A DNA stretch of 64,000 nt. Source: an uncultured Ruegeria sp. GTDB lineage: Bacteria; Pseudomonadota; Alphaproteobacteria; Rhodobacterales; Rhodobacteraceae. The notes below the pieces were generated by a model. It was not told the DNA's origin, ran no database searches, and worked only from the letters and a program-made list of their open reading frames with translations. Positions 45,130-54,076 of this stretch are shown piece by piece. Position 1 is the first letter of the stretch. Each line of letters opens with the position of its first letter. Made by a program: the position numbers and the translations under genes. The stretch lies in assembly GCF_947504215.1 (NCBI RefSeq), contig NZ_CANNGO010000014.1, positions 55,514-119,513 of the forward strand. Reading direction: 5' to 3'.

Positions 45130-45163
45130 AATCAAAGGCGCCTGTATGGCGCCTTTGATTGTT
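45130..45163 (+). terminator. Terminator after mcl1
   Basis: AATCAAAGGCGCC-TGTAT-GGCGCCTTTGATT, a 13-bp near-perfect stem, followed by GTTT. 17 bp after the stop; may also stop the convergent PA14 gene. Confidence 0.87.
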
Positions 45164-45185
45164 TCTAGTCGACCGTCTTTTCGGG

Positions 45186-45764
45186 TCAGCGGCCAAACAC
45201 ATCGTTCGGCGTCCAGGTGAAGCGTTCGCCCTGCTTACCCCATTTCATCATCAGGCAAGATGACCCGTATTTCTGGAAATACTTAATCTTCAATGGGTAC
45301 CAACCCGCCTGCGGAACTTCGACCTCGGTCCGTTGATTGGCTTCGCACGGCTGACGCCCGTTCACATATCCAATCTGCTGGCCACCGACCCACGCTTCAA
45401 GCCCATCATTTGACCATGTCTCCAACTCATAGACGCCAGCAGAGTCGAAACGAATGTATCCGGAAATGTCGGCGGCAACGTTGTAGGCCTTGCCAAACGT
45501 CAGAACAGGGTCACCATCTTCAGTATCGCGATAGTCCAGGCCCTTCAAAGGCGGCCCCGCTTTTGCCTTCTTCAAAAGGTGGTCCACTTTGGACAGGTTC
45601 TGAATTTTCCGAGGGGGATTTCCCTCCCACGCGTATTTCACATCCAGCCCTGCCTTGGGGCTGGGCTGCGGGCTTGCAGGTTGCAATTTCAGAGGGGCTG
45701 CAACGGCAGCTCCGGCGATAAGCGCAATGGCAAACGCCATCGCCCCGGTTCGAACGTAGTTCAT
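45186..45764 (-). CDS. Secreted PA14-domain protein
   Basis: 192 residues. Signal peptide FAIALIAGAAVAAP; then a Pro-rich linker and a PA14-like beta domain from about residue 95: ISGYIRFDSAGVYELETWSNDGLEAWVGGQQ, ending PLKIKYFQKYGSSCLMMKWG. PA14 domains bind carbohydrate or sit in adhesins; with no enzymatic part it may be a small secreted binding protein. Convergent with mcl1. Confidence 0.8.
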   Translation of the reverse strand: MNYVRTGAMAFAIALIAGAAVAAPLKLQPASPQPSPKAGLDVKYAWEGNPPRKIQNLSKVDHLLKKAKAGPPLKGLDYRDTEDGDPVLTFGKAYNVAADISGYIRFDSAGVYELETWSNDGLEAWVGGQQIGYVNGRQPCEANQRTEVEVPQAGWYPLKIKYFQKYGSSCLMMKWGKQGERFTWTPNDVFGR

Positions 45765-45880
45765 ATTTGTCTCCCTGTGCGCGCCTTATTTTGGGATTAG
45801 CCCCGTTGGCAACGTCCTTGGGATGACACTAGGACGTGATTTTTTACCCTGCAAGAGCGTGAAAGTTCACAATTTCACCG

Positions 45881-46333
45881 TCAGGTCCGCAAATCCTTGG
45901 GTGATCCCATAACCACATAAGACGTAATTGAGGTGACATGCGGCAAGGTTCCCAGCACCTCGGTATGGAACGTTTTGTAAGATGGCAGGTCGGCACATTC
46001 GACCCGCAGCAGATATTCGATGGTGCCCGTGATGTTATGACACTCGATAACCTCAGGCGCCTGTTGCAGCGCGCGTTCGAAGCCTTCTTGAGCCGCTTTG
46101 GTGTGCTCTCCCAGACCAACGCCGATATAGGCGACAAACCCAACACCCAGTGCCGCCGGGTTCAAAACCGCCCGGTAGCCGGTAATGACACCAGCCCGCT
46201 CAAGCTCTTGCACACGGCGCAGACAGGCAGATGGGGACAGACCGACGCGATCTGCAAGTTCCAGATTGCTGATACGCCCATCCAAAGAAAGCTCACGCAA
46301 TATTTCTTGGTTTATTCGATCAGTTTTCGCCAT
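45881..46333 (-). CDS. Lrp/AsnC family regulator
   Basis: 150 residues. Helix-turn-helix ISNLELADRVGLSPSACLRRVQELERAG, then the RAM effector domain ending FHTEVLGTLPHVTSITSYVVMG. The ATG at 46333 is chosen over an upstream open frame of 25 codons. Divergent from a LysE-type exporter across 73 bp: the classic Lrp-LysE pairing, in which the regulator turns on export of an amino acid. Confidence 0.9.
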   Translation of the reverse strand: MAKTDRINQEILRELSLDGRISNLELADRVGLSPSACLRRVQELERAGVITGYRAVLNPAALGVGFVAYIGVGLGEHTKAAQEGFERALQQAPEVIECHNITGTIEYLLRVECADLPSYKTFHTEVLGTLPHVTSITSYVVMGSPKDLRT

Positions 46334-46406
46334 TAGTTGCAGCAAATATGCATAAGCGCACGAAAACGCAATTTCATTTGCCCCCAAAGCGGCAATTATC
46401 CGCAAC

Positions 46407-47003
46407 ATGACTTATGACATATTGCTGGCCCTGATCACTTTTGCCTTCGTGTCCTCGATCACGCCGGGTCCGAACAATCTGATGTTGATGGCCTCAGGCG
46501 CAAATTTTGGGTTCCGGCGAACAATCCCGCATATGCTGGGAATTGGTCTGGGGTTTACCTTCATGGTTTTGCTTGTCGGCACCGGTATGGTTCAGGTGTT
46601 CGACCGGTATCCCATCAGCTACACCGTCCTTAAATTCGCATCGGTTGCCTATCTGCTCTATCTCGCCTGGAAGATCGCACATGCCGCACCGGCGCAGGGA
46701 CAAGATCCGTCAGGCACACCAATGACTTTTCTGCAGGCCGCTGTCTTTCAATGGGTCAATCCAAAGGCTTGGGCGATGGCGTTGACAGCGACAACGGCTT
46801 ACACACCTGATCAGACGTTGAATGCAATTGTGGTCGTCGCGCTGGTGTTTGGTGCGATCAACTTACCATCCGTCAGCACGTGGACGTTGCTGGGGCAGCA
46901 GATGGCGCGGATCTTGACCAACCCGCGCCGGTTGCTGGTGTTCAATTGGACCATGGCAGCGTTGCTTGTGGCCTCGCTCTACCCGGTCCTCTGGCCAAGC
47001 TAG
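46407..47003 (+). CDS. LysE/RhtB family amino-acid exporter
   Basis: 198 residues, six helices. Begins TYDILLALITFAFVSSITPGPNNLMLMASGANFG, the RhtB signature. Probably exports an amino acid or related compound under control of the divergent Lrp-type gene. Convergent with the AraC gene. Confidence 0.9.
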   Translation: MTYDILLALITFAFVSSITPGPNNLMLMASGANFGFRRTIPHMLGIGLGFTFMVLLVGTGMVQVFDRYPISYTVLKFASVAYLLYLAWKIAHAAPAQGQDPSGTPMTFLQAAVFQWVNPKAWAMALTATTAYTPDQTLNAIVVVALVFGAINLPSVSTWTLLGQQMARILTNPRRLLVFNWTMAALLVASLYPVLWPS

Positions 47004-47004
47004 A

Positions 47005-47838
47005 TCACTTCAGCGGCAGGCAGATTTCGGTCAGCAGTTCTTCTGGTGGGGTTTCACGGGGGTCGTTCAGGTAGATCTCGTAACACGGTTGATCTGCCGG
47101 TTCTTCACCCGATTCCGGAAGCCAGTTGCCAAACAAGCTGTGGTAGGCGGCGTGAAGGCCGGAATACGGTCCTTTGAACGTCAGCACTGCCGTTTTCCCA
47201 CCCGGTATCTTAAGGTCATCCATTCCTTCAGGTGTCTGATCTCCTCGGTATTCGGCCCCCGCAAAGCTGCGCAGCTGATCTTCGGGCACCGTATCAGGGC
47301 TGTCGAGGTACAGGCCAATCACCGGGCCCACCTTGGACCACAATTCGCGCGACTCGCACAGGGCGCTAAAGGCCTCAAAGCTCTTGCCGATTTCGCCATA
47401 GGCCCCTTTGTGCGGCAGGGCGACAACGCGACGTGCGGGTTCGGTACGTGTTGTAACGGGATGCATTGGATATTCTCCGGTTTTGAAATGAGGGTTGGCT
47501 GGCAGAAACTGCCCGGCCTTGCGAAAGGCTGTGGGGCTTCTGCCGTAGGCCTCGGAAAAGGCCCGCGCAAAAGACTTTAGATTGGGATAACCAACCTCGA
47601 CCGCGATCTGTGCAACTGGCTTGTCCGATTGCACCAGCCAGATGGCGGCGCGGTGCAACCGCAAGCGCCGCACGGATTGCGCACAGGTTTCACCGGTGAG
47701 CGCGCGAAAAACACGATGCCAGTGAAACCGCGACATGGCTGCGACATCCGCCAGCGTGTCCAAAGACAGGTCACCTGCTGGGTTGTCATGGATATAGGCC
47801 AATACGCGCAATACGCGGTCTTCATAGCTTGTGGCCAT
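47005..47838 (-). CDS. AraC family regulator with GyrI-like domain
   Basis: 277 residues. N-terminal double HTH (DTLADVAAMSRFHWHRVFRALTG and PVAQIAVEVGYPNLKSFARAFSEAYG), then a Rob-like GyrI/effector domain from about 120 (ARRVVALPHKGAYGEIGKSFE...). Such proteins sense cationic amphiphiles or drugs. Start at 47838 chosen by position; open sequence upstream is opposite to the accA promoter. Confidence 0.9.
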   Translation of the reverse strand: MATSYEDRVLRVLAYIHDNPAGDLSLDTLADVAAMSRFHWHRVFRALTGETCAQSVRRLRLHRAAIWLVQSDKPVAQIAVEVGYPNLKSFARAFSEAYGRSPTAFRKAGQFLPANPHFKTGEYPMHPVTTRTEPARRVVALPHKGAYGEIGKSFEAFSALCESRELWSKVGPVIGLYLDSPDTVPEDQLRSFAGAEYRGDQTPEGMDDLKIPGGKTAVLTFKGPYSGLHAAYHSLFGNWLPESGEEPADQPCYEIYLNDPRETPPEELLTEICLPLK

Positions 47839-47962
47839 AAGGATATCCCTTTCGTCTGCTTGCCCTACCGAGTTCGCATATTCCCAACCCACAAATCTTG
47901 CTGAGTTGCATCCCGGGCGACCTTTGGTCATATAGCAGGGAACTTCCGCGTTGAGAGGCGTC

Positions 47963-48925
47963 ATGACCCAGTATCTGGATTTCGAAAAACCGCTGGCCGA
48001 GATCGAAGGCAAAGCCGAAGAATTGCGTGCGCTGGCCCGCGCCAATGAAGAGATGGACGTGGCCGAAGAAGCAGCTGCGCTGGATACCAAGGCCGCCAAA
48101 CTGCTGGACGAGCTTTATGCAGAACTGACCCCCTGGCGGAAATGTCAGGTAGCGCGTCACCCTGAGCGCCCGCATTGCAACAACTATGTTGATGCGCTTT
48201 TCACTGAGTTTACCCCGTTAGCGGGCGACCGAAACTTTGCTGACGATCTGGCGGTGATCGGTGGTCTGGCGCGGTTCAACGATCAGCCCGTCATGGTGAT
48301 CGGGCACGAAAAGGGCTCGGACACAAAGTCGCGGATCGAACGCAACTTTGGCATGGCGCGGCCCGAAGGGTACCGCAAGGCTGTACGCCTGATGGAAATG
48401 GCGGGGCGCTTTGGCTTGCCGGTGATCACTCTGATTGACACAGCAGGCGCGTATCCGGGCAAAGGTGCCGAAGAACGCGGCCAGTCCGAAGCCATCGCAC
48501 GGTCGACGGAGATGTGCCTGAAGATTGGTGTGCCTCTGGTTTCCGTGATTATCGGTGAAGGCGGGTCGGGTGGCGCGGTCGCATTTGCCACAGCCAACCG
48601 CGTCGCGATGCTGGAGCATTCAGTGTACTCGGTGATTTCACCTGAAGGCTGCGCCTCGATCCTGTGGAAGGATTCGGAGAAGATGCGCGAGGCGGCCGAA
48701 GCGCTGCGTCTGACTGCTCAGGACCTTTACAAGCTAGGCGTTTGTGACCGGATCATCACCGAACCCAAAGGCGGCGCCCATCGGGACCGTGAAGCAACGG
48801 TTGAATCGGTACGGGCCGCTATCGCTGCAATGCTGAAAGAGCTGGACGGCAAGGATTCGGCGGCCCTGATCAAGGACCGCCGTCAGAAGTTTCTGGATAT
48901 CGGCTCAAAAGGGTTGGCGGCTTAA
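47963..48925 (+). CDS. accA: Acetyl-CoA carboxylase carboxyltransferase subunit alpha
   Basis: 320 residues. [43 protein letters not shown], and [39 protein letters not shown] are the canonical AccA motifs. Forms malonyl-CoA with AccD. GAGAGG site before 47963. Four bases from the convergent transglycosylase gene. Confidence 0.96.
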   Translation: MTQYLDFEKPLAEIEGKAEELRALARANEEMDVAEEAAALDTKAAKLLDELYAELTPWRKCQVARHPERPHCNNYVDALFTEFTPLAGDRNFADDLAVIGGLARFNDQPVMVIGHEKGSDTKSRIERNFGMARPEGYRKAVRLMEMAGRFGLPVITLIDTAGAYPGKGAEERGQSEAIARSTEMCLKIGVPLVSVIIGEGGSGGAVAFATANRVAMLEHSVYSVISPEGCASILWKDSEKMREAAEALRLTAQDLYKLGVCDRIITEPKGGAHRDREATVESVRAAIAAMLKELDGKDSAALIKDRRQKFLDIGSKGLAA

Positions 48926-48929
48926 ACCG

Positions 48930-50060
48930 TCAACCACCCAGCTGGCGCAGCAGCGTAACAGACGGGTCTCCGGTCACCGGCAAACCATTGGCCCGCTGAT
49001 ACGCGCTGATCGCGGCTTCGGTGTTTTTACCAATCACACCATCCGCACCTTGCGTGTCATATCCTGCCGACGTCAGGCGGCGCTGAAGGTCCTTGCGATC
49101 TTCCAGCGTCAGGCCGGTGGCATCTGGTCCGAATGAGGCCTGAAACGGCGCACCACCCGCAATCCGGTCTGACAAATGCCCAACGCCAATCGCGTAGCTG
49201 TCCGAGTTGTTATAGCGCTTTATCACCTGAAAGTTGCGGAACACGGCAATCCGTGGTCCCGGTGTCTGTGGCTGCAGAACGGCCACCGGTGTACCGGATA
49301 CTGTTCCGGCCTCTCCACCCCAGGGTTGTCCGCGCACCCAACCGGCGCGCGACAGGTACGCAGCTGTCGAAGCCAGTGAATCCGTCGGGTCATCTGACCA
49401 GATATCCCTGCGCCCGTCCCCGGTGAAGTCCACGGCATAGGCCAGGTAAGAGGTTGGGATGAACTGGGTGTGCCCCATGGCTCCGGCCCAGCTGCCGGTC
49501 ATGTTGGCAGGTGTCGTATCGCCATTCTGCAGAATTTTCATCGCCGCGACCAACTGGCTTTCAAAGAACTGACCACGCCGCCCGTCATAGGCCAAGGTCG
49601 ACAGCGCCGAGACCACAGGAACGTCACCACGTCGCTCGCCATAGCGGCTTTCAAGCCCCCAGACGGCGACGACCACTTCTTTGTCGACGCCATACTGCGA
49701 CTCAATCTGCGACAAAACGGGGCCATAGCGTTGCAGCATCTGCTGACCGGTACTGATGCGTTCATCCGAGGCTGCGATCGCAAGATAGTCTTCCAGCGAG
49801 CGTTTGAATTCGACCTGATTGCGGTCACGCTCGATCACATCAGGCAGATACCCTGCCCCGACGAAAGCGCGGTCGATCGTGGTCTGGGAAATTCCCTGAG
49901 AGACAGCACGCCCTTTGAAATTTGTTACCCACGCATCCCAACCTGTGTCGGGAACCGGTCGCATGCGCGATGCTGGCGCGCTCGATGGCACTCCGCCACC
50001 TGTACAGGCGGCCAGCAGTGTTGACCCAAGCCCGATAGAAAAGGTCCGTCGATTGATCAT
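48930..50060 (-). CDS. Lytic murein transglycosylase B-like lipoprotein
   Basis: 376 residues. Signal peptide with lipobox LLAAC; SLT/MltB domain with catalytic Glu in VWGLESRYGERRGD and GAMGHTQFIPTSYLAYAVDFTGDG; C-terminal PG-binding-1 domain from about 318 (EDRKDLQRRLTSAGYDTQGADG). Cleaves peptidoglycan to anhydro ends. Confidence 0.92.
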   Translation of the reverse strand: MINRRTFSIGLGSTLLAACTGGGVPSSAPASRMRPVPDTGWDAWVTNFKGRAVSQGISQTTIDRAFVGAGYLPDVIERDRNQVEFKRSLEDYLAIAASDERISTGQQMLQRYGPVLSQIESQYGVDKEVVVAVWGLESRYGERRGDVPVVSALSTLAYDGRRGQFFESQLVAAMKILQNGDTTPANMTGSWAGAMGHTQFIPTSYLAYAVDFTGDGRRDIWSDDPTDSLASTAAYLSRAGWVRGQPWGGEAGTVSGTPVAVLQPQTPGPRIAVFRNFQVIKRYNNSDSYAIGVGHLSDRIAGGAPFQASFGPDATGLTLEDRKDLQRRLTSAGYDTQGADGVIGKNTEAAISAYQRANGLPVTGDPSVTLLRQLGG

Positions 50061-50172
50061 GACTGTAATCTGCTCTTGTTTGTGATTTGCCTCAGCGTAA
50101 CGCAGTCGGCTTTCTCAGACCAGAACTGTGCGCATTGCCTTGCAGCCGGTTGGCAGGTCGGCAACAAGCCGC

Positions 50173-50820
50173 TCAACTCACCAAAAGACGCAGACCTTGG
50201 GTCACATCCGAGCGCACGGCCAACCGCAGCCCTGGCTCGTCTCCGGCCTTGAGCGCAGCGATAATCAGTTTGTGATAATGAGGAGGCTCGGTGCGTCTGA
50301 GCCGCCCGTACAACGCGCGCATCGTGGGGCCCAGTTGCAACCACACCGTCTCGGCAATCGCCAACATTGCTGGGGCCTGCGCACGCAGATAAAGCGTCCG
50401 GTGGAATTCCAGATTGGCGCGAATGTATCCAACCGCATCGCGCTTGGTCACCATCTCAGCCACGTTCATGTTGATGCTCTGCAACCGGTCGATCAAAGCA
50501 ATGTGCGCGCGTGGCAAAGCCCGGCTGGCCAGTTCAACCTCGAGAAGCGCTCGCAGCGCGGCCAGTTCCTCGATCCGGTCATTTGTAAGCTCGGGAGTCG
50601 ACACGCGTCCAGATGATGACAAGAACAGCGCCCCTTCGGCGGATAAGCGGCGCACAGCTTCGCGCGCCGGCGTCATCGACACTCCGAATTCCTTGCCGAT
50701 GCCACGCAACGTCAGCGCCTGGCCCGGGGCAATCTCGCCATGCATAATGCGTGATCGAAGGGCGCGATACACCCGGTCATGAGTGGCTGGCTGGCTGTCA
50801 GTTGGACGTGTACTTAACAT
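50173..50820 (-). CDS. GntR family regulator (FCD domain)
   Basis: 215 residues. HTH GKEFGVSMTPAREAVRRLSAEG; FCD with R...H positions (EFHRTLYLRAQ, HYHKLI). Adjacent to DUF45 gene downstream of it by 30 bp; target unknown. Confidence 0.88.
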   Translation of the reverse strand: MLSTRPTDSQPATHDRVYRALRSRIMHGEIAPGQALTLRGIGKEFGVSMTPAREAVRRLSAEGALFLSSSGRVSTPELTNDRIEELAALRALLEVELASRALPRAHIALIDRLQSINMNVAEMVTKRDAVGYIRANLEFHRTLYLRAQAPAMLAIAETVWLQLGPTMRALYGRLRRTEPPHYHKLIIAALKAGDEPGLRLAVRSDVTQGLRLLVS

Positions 50821-50850
50821 AGCCCCATGTGATCACAAAAACCTTTGGGG

Positions 50851-51546
50851 TCAACTGGGCGATGCATCAAACCTGTAGCGATGCAATTCTGCCCCATTAT
50901 CCCGCAACCATCGACGCTGCTTTTCGTAAGGGCCAAATATTCGCTCGACCTGCGACCAAAATGCGGGCGAATGGTTCATTTCAGCCAGATGTGCCACCTC
51001 ATGTGCCGCCACATAGTGCAAGACCTCTGGCGGCGCGAGGATCAATCGCCATGAGAACATAAGTCCGCCTTGCGAACTGCAAGACCCCCACCGAGACCGC
51101 GTATCACGAAGGCTCAGGCTGGTATATGAACGACCCAGAATCGCCGCATAGTCATCGCAGGCTCCGGTCAATCGATCCCGCGCAAGTTCTTTCAAAAACC
51201 GAGCCAATCGACGCGGCTCAGCCCCGGCAGGAACGGCGACCGCATGGGGCTGCAACAACACCCGTCGGCCGGACGTGGGAACGATTCGGCGGTCAGACCC
51301 TTCAACTGGGATCGTCAGTCCGATTTGAACCTCTGCGAGAACTGGCTGTTCTTGTAGGTGCTGCCTTATCCATTCTTCCTTGGTGCGCGCAAAACTCAGC
51401 GCCTCAGACTCGGGGACACCTTGCGGATAAGTCAGGGTAACCCGCCCATCCAATTGGGAAATCCGCAAACTGATACGCCGCGCACGCGCTGATTTTCGCA
51501 ATGTCAGCGGCACAGGAGGCGTCCCCGGCAATGCGTGATCTTCCAT
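50851..51546 (-). CDS. YgjP/DUF45-type zinc metallopeptidase
   Basis: 231 residues. Zn site HEVAHLAEMNHSPAFW (HExxH plus a further His) and the family's SLRDTRSRWGSCSSQGGLMFSWRL, which holds the family RWGS motif. Related to SprT/WLM peptidases. The AGGAGA site fits the ATG at 51546. Divergent from the FYDLN protein. Confidence 0.9.
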   Translation of the reverse strand: MEDHALPGTPPVPLTLRKSARARRISLRISQLDGRVTLTYPQGVPESEALSFARTKEEWIRQHLQEQPVLAEVQIGLTIPVEGSDRRIVPTSGRRVLLQPHAVAVPAGAEPRRLARFLKELARDRLTGACDDYAAILGRSYTSLSLRDTRSRWGSCSSQGGLMFSWRLILAPPEVLHYVAAHEVAHLAEMNHSPAFWSQVERIFGPYEKQRRWLRDNGAELHRYRFDASPS

Positions 51547-51646
51547 ATTGCAATTTCTCCTGCGCAAAGGCTTTGACAGTGCCCGCCGCCTGTGGCAGGT
51601 GAGCTGAATCATTTAGACGACACACCTGATATCAAGGGGATTTGAC

Positions 51647-51973
51647 ATGCCCAAGGAAGAATGGGGCGTAAAGCGTGTTTGCCCGACCACCGGTAAGCGA
51701 TTTTACGACCTGAACAAAGACCCGATCATCAGCCCCTACACCGGCGATGTCGTGGAGCTTGAAACCGGCAAAAGCCGCATGATTGCGGCAGATGCCGAAG
51801 ACGCTGCGTCGGCCAAGGCGCGCAAGGAAACATCCGAAGAAGAAGTGACTCTTGAAGAGGATGATACCGTCGATGTCGAACTCGACGACGATCTTCTGGA
51901 CGATGATGATGACGGCAACGATGATGTATCGTTGGACGAGATCACCGACATCGCGGCAGAAGACGAAAGCTAA
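51647..51973 (+). CDS. TIGR02300 (FYDLN acid domain) protein
   Basis: 108 residues. MPKEEWGVKRVCPTTGKRFYDLNKDPIISPYTG is the TIGR02300 head with a zinc-ribbon-like Cys; the C-terminal half is very acidic (runs of Asp and Glu). Conserved in alphaproteobacteria, function unknown. Confidence 0.9.
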   Translation: MPKEEWGVKRVCPTTGKRFYDLNKDPIISPYTGDVVELETGKSRMIAADAEDAASAKARKETSEEEVTLEEDDTVDVELDDDLLDDDDDGNDDVSLDEITDIAAEDES

Positions 51974-51977
51974 ATTC

Positions 51978-52007
51978 GGTACGAGGCGGCCGCGGCCGCC
52001 TCGTACC
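51978..52007. terminator. Perfect 30-bp palindrome after the FYDLN gene
   Basis: GGTACGAGGCGGCCG and its exact reverse complement, no loop base, very GC-rich, directly after the stop (4 bp). No T-run follows on either strand. Can form a strong hairpin when transcribed; probably the gene's terminator-like end. Confidence 0.55.
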
Positions 52008-52116
52008 AACTAGCGGCCAACGCAAGCGGAAACTTTTCTCGCAAATCCAATTTTGGACTTGAACTCAACCGCGTCGTCTCATAAACGTCCGCCCACCGCC
52101 GATGCGGTACCAGTAT

Positions 52117-52192
<76 letters not shown>

Positions 52193-52255
52193 AAACCTAA
52201 TAGAATAACTCAAAAGCAACCATCAGAGCCGCGTGACACACAGGTGTGACACAAA

Positions 52256-52642
52256 ATGAAGCTGCATGCGCGTCTTTCGCTGTCCAGACACGGCATCTAC
52301 TACTCCCGTTGCCACTGCCCGACACAAGACCAAAACCCCACAAAAGACCAAACGCCTCACGTAGGACCCTTCGGGTGTCATTGCGTACGAGATGCCCTGA
52401 AGAGGTTGATCCTCTGGCATGGCATCTTCCAGAGTGCGGCGAAACGCCAACTACCCAATTAAAAGCATCAGGCATGAACCACGGCGAACTGCGCGCAAAG
52501 ATGTATGAGCACTTCAAGAATAACTAAAAAAGCGAAGGCGCGCTGGGATGAACTCGGCCGCTATGCCGAGCTTGAGAAAGAGCGCATGTATACCTCAATC
52601 CACCTCTATGAGATGGGTAACGATGGACCTGTCCCATACTGA
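52256..52642 (+). pseudogene. Decayed tyrosine integrase, N-terminal remnant
   Basis: Begins 63 bp after tRNA-Ala. The reading frame breaks twice: MKLHARLSLSRHGIYYSR, then in another frame LRVSLRTRCPEEV and TQLKASGMNHGELRAKMYEHF, then back to the first: AKARWDELGRYAELEKERM, ending at TGA 52640-52642. Together these form the N-terminal SAM/DUF6538-like arm of Rhodobacterales site-specific integrases; the catalytic C-terminal half (Arg-His-Arg-Tyr) is missing. Recognition is from memory of the family pattern. Confidence 0.6.
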
Positions 52643-52705
52643 TGCCGCTCCGAGTGCTCTTTAGTCAGGGCCCTAAGTTTGCGACACACCCGATCCTTAG
52701 TGCGC

Positions 52706-54076
52706 TTACTCAATAAAGGTCCTGTTAAGCCGGTCTTTGATTGGCTGTGTCAGATAGTCAATCACGGCCCGTTCCCCAGTATTAACAAACAAGTCAGCAG
52801 GCATACCCGGAACCAGTTCCAACGCAGCGACGGCCACGGGTTGGTGGTCGTCCAATTTGACCCGCGCTTTGAAAAACGGCTCTCCAGTGCGCTCGTCTTC
52901 CAGCGCGTCGGCAGAGATGTCAAATATCTGCCCGTTGGCTTCTGGGATGTCGGCTGTCGCAAAGGCGGACAATCGCACCCTAGCCGACTGACCAATCTGC
53001 AGTTTGTCAATATCACTTGTTTGAACCCTCGCCTCGACAATCAGACTTTGACCGTCAGGGACAATGTCCATGATGTGTTCGCCGGGGCGAACAACTCCAC
53101 CAATGGTAGATGTAATCAAGTTGACGATGCGGCCTCTTGCGGGAGCTAATACTACGGCCCGTTTTCGGCGTTCCAGTGTGCCAAAGTATTGCGGAGTAAC
53201 AGTATCTAGCTGCGCCTGTACCACAGCCAGTTCACCAGCGATAACTTCGTCGCGGAGTTTCCGTTGACTGACCAGGGCCAGTGTTAATTCATGTACCTGG
53301 CTTTCTGCCTGTGCAATCTGCGTGCGCAGCGAGGCATCAACACCGCTAAGGCGTTGCAGTTCAATTTGTCTGGAACTAACCCGGGTAGCAGCGACCAGCC
53401 CCTTTTCCAGAAGGGATTGCAGGTTCGACAACTCGGTCCGGGTGATATCGATCTGATTTTGTGTCGCATTGCGCTGCTCACTTAAGCCCGCAATCTGAGC
53501 CCGCAAACCCGAAATACGTTGCGCGTTGATCTCGGCTTCGGTTTGTCGGGCGCGGGCTTCTGCATCAAACAATTGTTTCTGTGTCAGATAAGCAGGATAC
53601 CAGTGCAAGCGGTCCATACCCTCACGGTACGCCGTCAGACCGTCAGCTTCATCGAACTGAACTTGTCGTCTCATTTGGGCCAAAAGACGCGCGCGACGCA
53701 CTGATAATTCACCCAACTGACTACCCAATACGCTCAGGTCCACGTCGATATCCGTGCTGTCGAGCTGGACCAAAGGTTGTCCTTTCTCAACAAACTCGCC
53801 GTCGCTGACCAGAATGGATCGTATGATGCCGCCATCCAAGTGTTCGACCGTTTTGCGATCGCCCTTTACCACGAACGAGGCAGGCGCAACCACAGCGCCA
53901 TCCAGTTTCGAGGCAAAGGCCCAATATGCGCTGCCGCCGACAAACGCCATCAAAGTGAAAAGCCCGAACAAGACATACCGTCCAATGCCAGAAGAGGCGT
54001 CCGTGACCTCGTTCAACTGACCTTCATTCATGTATAGTGCGTTGCGCGACTGAGAATGTTGAACCAGATGTGTCAT
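52706..54076 (-). CDS. T1SS periplasmic adaptor, HlyD family
   Basis: 456 residues. One N-terminal membrane helix (about 33-53), then barrel-sandwich hybrid and long coiled-coil hairpin (residues 130-290, many Gln/Leu heptads), then beta-barrel with GQSARVRLSAFATADIPE. Joins the ABC exporter to TolC across the periplasm. Starts in the ATGA of the exporter stop. Confidence 0.93.
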   Translation of the reverse strand: MTHLVQHSQSRNALYMNEGQLNEVTDASSGIGRYVLFGLFTLMAFVGGSAYWAFASKLDGAVVAPASFVVKGDRKTVEHLDGGIIRSILVSDGEFVEKGQPLVQLDSTDIDVDLSVLGSQLGELSVRRARLLAQMRRQVQFDEADGLTAYREGMDRLHWYPAYLTQKQLFDAEARARQTEAEINAQRISGLRAQIAGLSEQRNATQNQIDITRTELSNLQSLLEKGLVAATRVSSRQIELQRLSGVDASLRTQIAQAESQVHELTLALVSQRKLRDEVIAGELAVVQAQLDTVTPQYFGTLERRKRAVVLAPARGRIVNLITSTIGGVVRPGEHIMDIVPDGQSLIVEARVQTSDIDKLQIGQSARVRLSAFATADIPEANGQIFDISADALEDERTGEPFFKARVKLDDHQPVAVAALELVPGMPADLFVNTGERAVIDYLTQPIKDRLNRTFIE

